Assembly (NCBI GenBank): GCA_035380245.1
Contig: DAOSXA010000001.1
Coordinates: 1,327,057 to 1,391,056 of the forward strand
Direction of reading: 5' to 3'
Source: Candidatus Zixiibacteriota bacterium
GTDB lineage: Bacteria > Zixibacteria > MSB-5A5 > GN15 > FEB-12
Length of the DNA: 64,000 nt
The notes under the pieces are model-generated. The model was not told where the DNA came from and made no database searches. It saw only the letters and a list, made by a program, of their open reading frames with translations. The position numbers and the translations under genes were made by a program. The stretch's first letter is position 1; each line of letters opens with the position of its first letter. Shown one piece after another: positions 62,303 through 64,000 of this stretch.

Positions 62303-63637
62303 ATGTCCGGCACCGAAGCTACATCCATCGCTTACACGCCCGGCGCGCTTGACCGATGTTTTGCGCTGGTCGACTGTGATAATTTCTTCGCCTCCTGCGA
62401 GCGGGTCTTTAGGCCCGAGCTCAAAAATCAACCGGTCGTGGTGCTGTCCTCCAACGACGGGTGCATCGTGGCCCGATCCAACGAAGCCAAGGCGCTGGGG
62501 ATAGGTATGGGAGAGCCGTTTTTTCAATGTCGCCGGCTTATCGAAAAACATCGGGTAAACGTGTTTTCTTCGAACTTCCCGCTGTACGGCGATATGTCCC
62601 GGCGCGTTATGGCCATACTTTCGCGTTTTGCTCCGGAGATGGAAATTTACTCGATCGATGAGGCTTTCCTTGATCTGCGCCGCTGCGATCATCTCGCTCG
62701 CTGCGACAATCTGACCGAATATGCTCACACCATCCGTGACACCGTGAAACAGTGGACCGGCATACCGGTTTCGATAGGTATCGCTCGCACCCAGACCCTG
62801 GCCAAAATCGCCGCCCACCTGGCCAAGAGATCGGCCAAAGCGAAAGGAGTTTTGGACCTCACCGATTCACCATTTATCGACCAGGCTCTGGAAAGCGTGG
62901 AGGTCGGAGACGTATGGGGGGTCGGCTGGCGAAGTACCGAATGGCTCGTCGGTCGGGGGATCACCAATGCCCGGCAATTACGAGATATGGACGACAAAAC
63001 GATCTCTCGGAAAATGGGGGTGACGGGCGTCCGCCTGATCTATGAACTGCGGGGGATAAGTTGCTTCTCGTTGACAACCGTCCCGCCGCCCTCCAAGTCG
63101 GTTATTTCTTCTCAGTCGTTTGGCCATAAGACCGATTCTCTTGAGACGGTCAAGGGAGCGGTCGCCTCTCATATCGCCGCTGCCGCGGAAAAAATGCGCT
63201 CTCAACATCTGGCGGCCAAAGAGTTGACGGTGTTCATGATGACGAATTGTCCCGACGGAAAATACGGCAAGAACAATCATTCCACCGGCATCAGTCTGCC
63301 CCAGGCAACCAACGATACGGCGGAGTTGATTCATTATGCGATGCAGGCCGCGGACATAATTCACCGCAAGGGATATATCTACGTGAAGGCGGGAGTTATG
63401 TTCAGCAACCTCATACCGGAAAATCATGTGCAGGCGACGTTGTTTACCGCGCCTGACAACGCCAATAAGAACAAGAAACTGATGAACACGATCGACCGCG
63501 TGAACACGAGCATGGGGCGCGGAACCCTGCGATACGCCGTCCAACTGCAGGCTTTGTCGTCGCGAGCCAAACACGAACACGGCCGTTTCCGCTACACGAC
63601 CAACTGGCAGGAGTTGGTCGTGGTCAAGGCCGTATAG
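62303..63637 (+). CDS. umuC: Y-family translesion DNA polymerase UmuC
   Basis: 444 residues. The palm motif FALVDCDNFFASCERVF (Asp24) and the second catalytic pair SIDEAFLDL bind the Mg2+ ions. The thumb and HhH (helix-hairpin-helix) region VWGVGWRSTEWLVGRGI follows, and the little-finger domain ends the protein. It copies damaged DNA with low fidelity when activated by processed UmuD. An AAAGAG site precedes the ATG. Confidence 0.97.
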   Translation: MSGTEATSIAYTPGALDRCFALVDCDNFFASCERVFRPELKNQPVVVLSSNDGCIVARSNEAKALGIGMGEPFFQCRRLIEKHRVNVFSSNFPLYGDMSRRVMAILSRFAPEMEIYSIDEAFLDLRRCDHLARCDNLTEYAHTIRDTVKQWTGIPVSIGIARTQTLAKIAAHLAKRSAKAKGVLDLTDSPFIDQALESVEVGDVWGVGWRSTEWLVGRGITNARQLRDMDDKTISRKMGVTGVRLIYELRGISCFSLTTVPPPSKSVISSQSFGHKTDSLETVKGAVASHIAAAAEKMRSQHLAAKELTVFMMTNCPDGKYGKNNHSTGISLPQATNDTAELIHYAMQAADIIHRKGYIYVKAGVMFSNLIPENHVQATLFTAPDNANKNKKLMNTIDRVNTSMGRGTLRYAVQLQALSSRAKHEHGRFRYTTNWQELVVVKAV

Positions 63638-63697
63638 TTAATTGGCGACCAATGTTCCGGTCTGTCTCTGTACAATCTACTCCGGAGAACGTCGCTG

Positions 63698-64000
63698 GCT
63701 GGTGGCCCACCCGTCCACGGGTGGGATTTGAAATCATATTGACAACTAAATTTCGTGGGCGGCAGACCTCCCGGTCTGCCCCTGCAGCAGCCTTGCCAGT
63801 CGTAGCGCGGGATCCCTGCGATCCCGCGCTTTATCGTAGGCATCGCTGGTGGCCCACCCGTCCACGGGTGGGATTTGAAATCATATTGACAACTAAATTT
63901 CGTGGGCGGCAGACCTCCCGGTCTGCCCCTGCAGCAGCCTTGCCAGTCGTAGCGCGGGATCCCTGCGATCCCGCGCTTTATCGTAGGCATCGCTGGTGGC
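63698..64000. repeat. 147-bp tandem repeat with three hairpins per unit (continues past the window)
   Basis: Unit copies begin at 63698 and 63845, and a third starts at 63992. The two full copies look identical. Each unit has three hairpins: CCCACCCGT / ACGGGTGGG, GGCAGACC / GGTCTGCC, and AGCGCGGGATC / GATCCCGCGCT (63804-63830 in copy 1). The unit length is divisible by three, so one frame stays open across it without being a gene. Confidence 0.9.

Noticed and set aside
63592..63990. Open frame of 132 codons across the tandem repeat
   Set aside because: It is open only because the 147-bp repeat is a multiple of three and lacks stops in this frame; its peptide repeats itself and has no ribosome site or homology that I recognise.
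63698..64000. Possible CRISPR array
   Set aside because: The period is 147 bp and whole units are identical; there are no unique spacers and no cas genes in the window.
1..64000. tRNA, rRNA, prophage or transposase genes
   Set aside because: No cloverleaf, rRNA-like sequence, integrase or transposase motif was seen on either strand.

Overview
The window looks like a bacterial chromosome segment from the FCB side of the tree, most likely a member of candidate phylum Zixibacteria or a close relative. The taxonomic call is inference. It rests on exported proteins ending in a FlgD/Por-like sorting domain (NYPNPFNP ... KMLLMK), a dockerin-like C-terminus built on DLVYLVDYMFNGGP, several exported proteins opening with a shared YQGRL domain, and moderate-GC DNA with clear GGAGG ribosome sites. 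I saw no rRNA, tRNA, CRISPR array, prophage or transposase gene.

Layout. 1-5.8 kb: a PAS-rich sensor kinase cut by the left edge, a cyclophilin, and a glycyl radical enzyme with its radical-SAM activase; active-site residues point to trans-4-hydroxyproline dehydratase. 6-18 kb: a very large secreted metalloprotease with eight putative-Ig repeats and a dockerin-like end, a REC-HDOD protein with a broken receiver, a NudB-like Nudix enzyme, a DsrE protein and a subtilase with PKD domains. 18-24 kb: a minor-pilin cluster (PilV-, PilW- and two PilX-like proteins) downstream of a GT39/TPR membrane protein. 24-34 kb: an RRM protein, a lipoprotein subtilase, MsrB-MsrA, a repeat surface protein, a seven-haem cytochrome, a prolyl oligopeptidase and a thioesterase. 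34-39.5 kb: RDD protein, an encapsulin-type ferritin without encapsulin, two tandem YQGRL paralogues and a putative lipoprotein.

39.6-46.2 kb is the most coherent unusual unit. A Cache-type histidine kinase, a double-receiver protein, a DASS transporter with a large N-terminal insertion and a REC-CBS protein lie in one minus-strand operon. A sigma-54 activator without a regulatory domain (PspF architecture) is divergent. The 211-bp gap holds a good -24/-12 promoter for the operon, two copies of an ATTCTA-N3-TAGAA(T/C) palindrome about 110 bp upstream of it, and a sigma-70-type promoter for the activator whose -10 lies in the first palindrome. Together this reads as a self-contained substrate-sensing and uptake circuit.

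46-64 kb: TypA, a DEAD-box helicase, a Ser/Thr kinase with a beta-propeller, a PilZ gene with an apparent frameshift, TIGR04076, an SDR with the catalytic Tyr replaced by His, GNAT, a third YQGRL protein, an MFS exporter, a gluzincin-like protein, a methyltransferase, UmuD and UmuC. Intergenic DNA carries several repeat families: a 140-bp dispersed element in two copies, short REP-like hairpins, and a 147-bp tandem repeat with three hairpins per unit at the right edge.

The secreted proteases, prolyl oligopeptidase and hydroxyproline dehydratase together suggest a heterotroph that scavenges protein under anoxic or fluctuating conditions; Msr, ferritin and cytochrome genes suggest it also meets oxidants. 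This lifestyle reading is inference.
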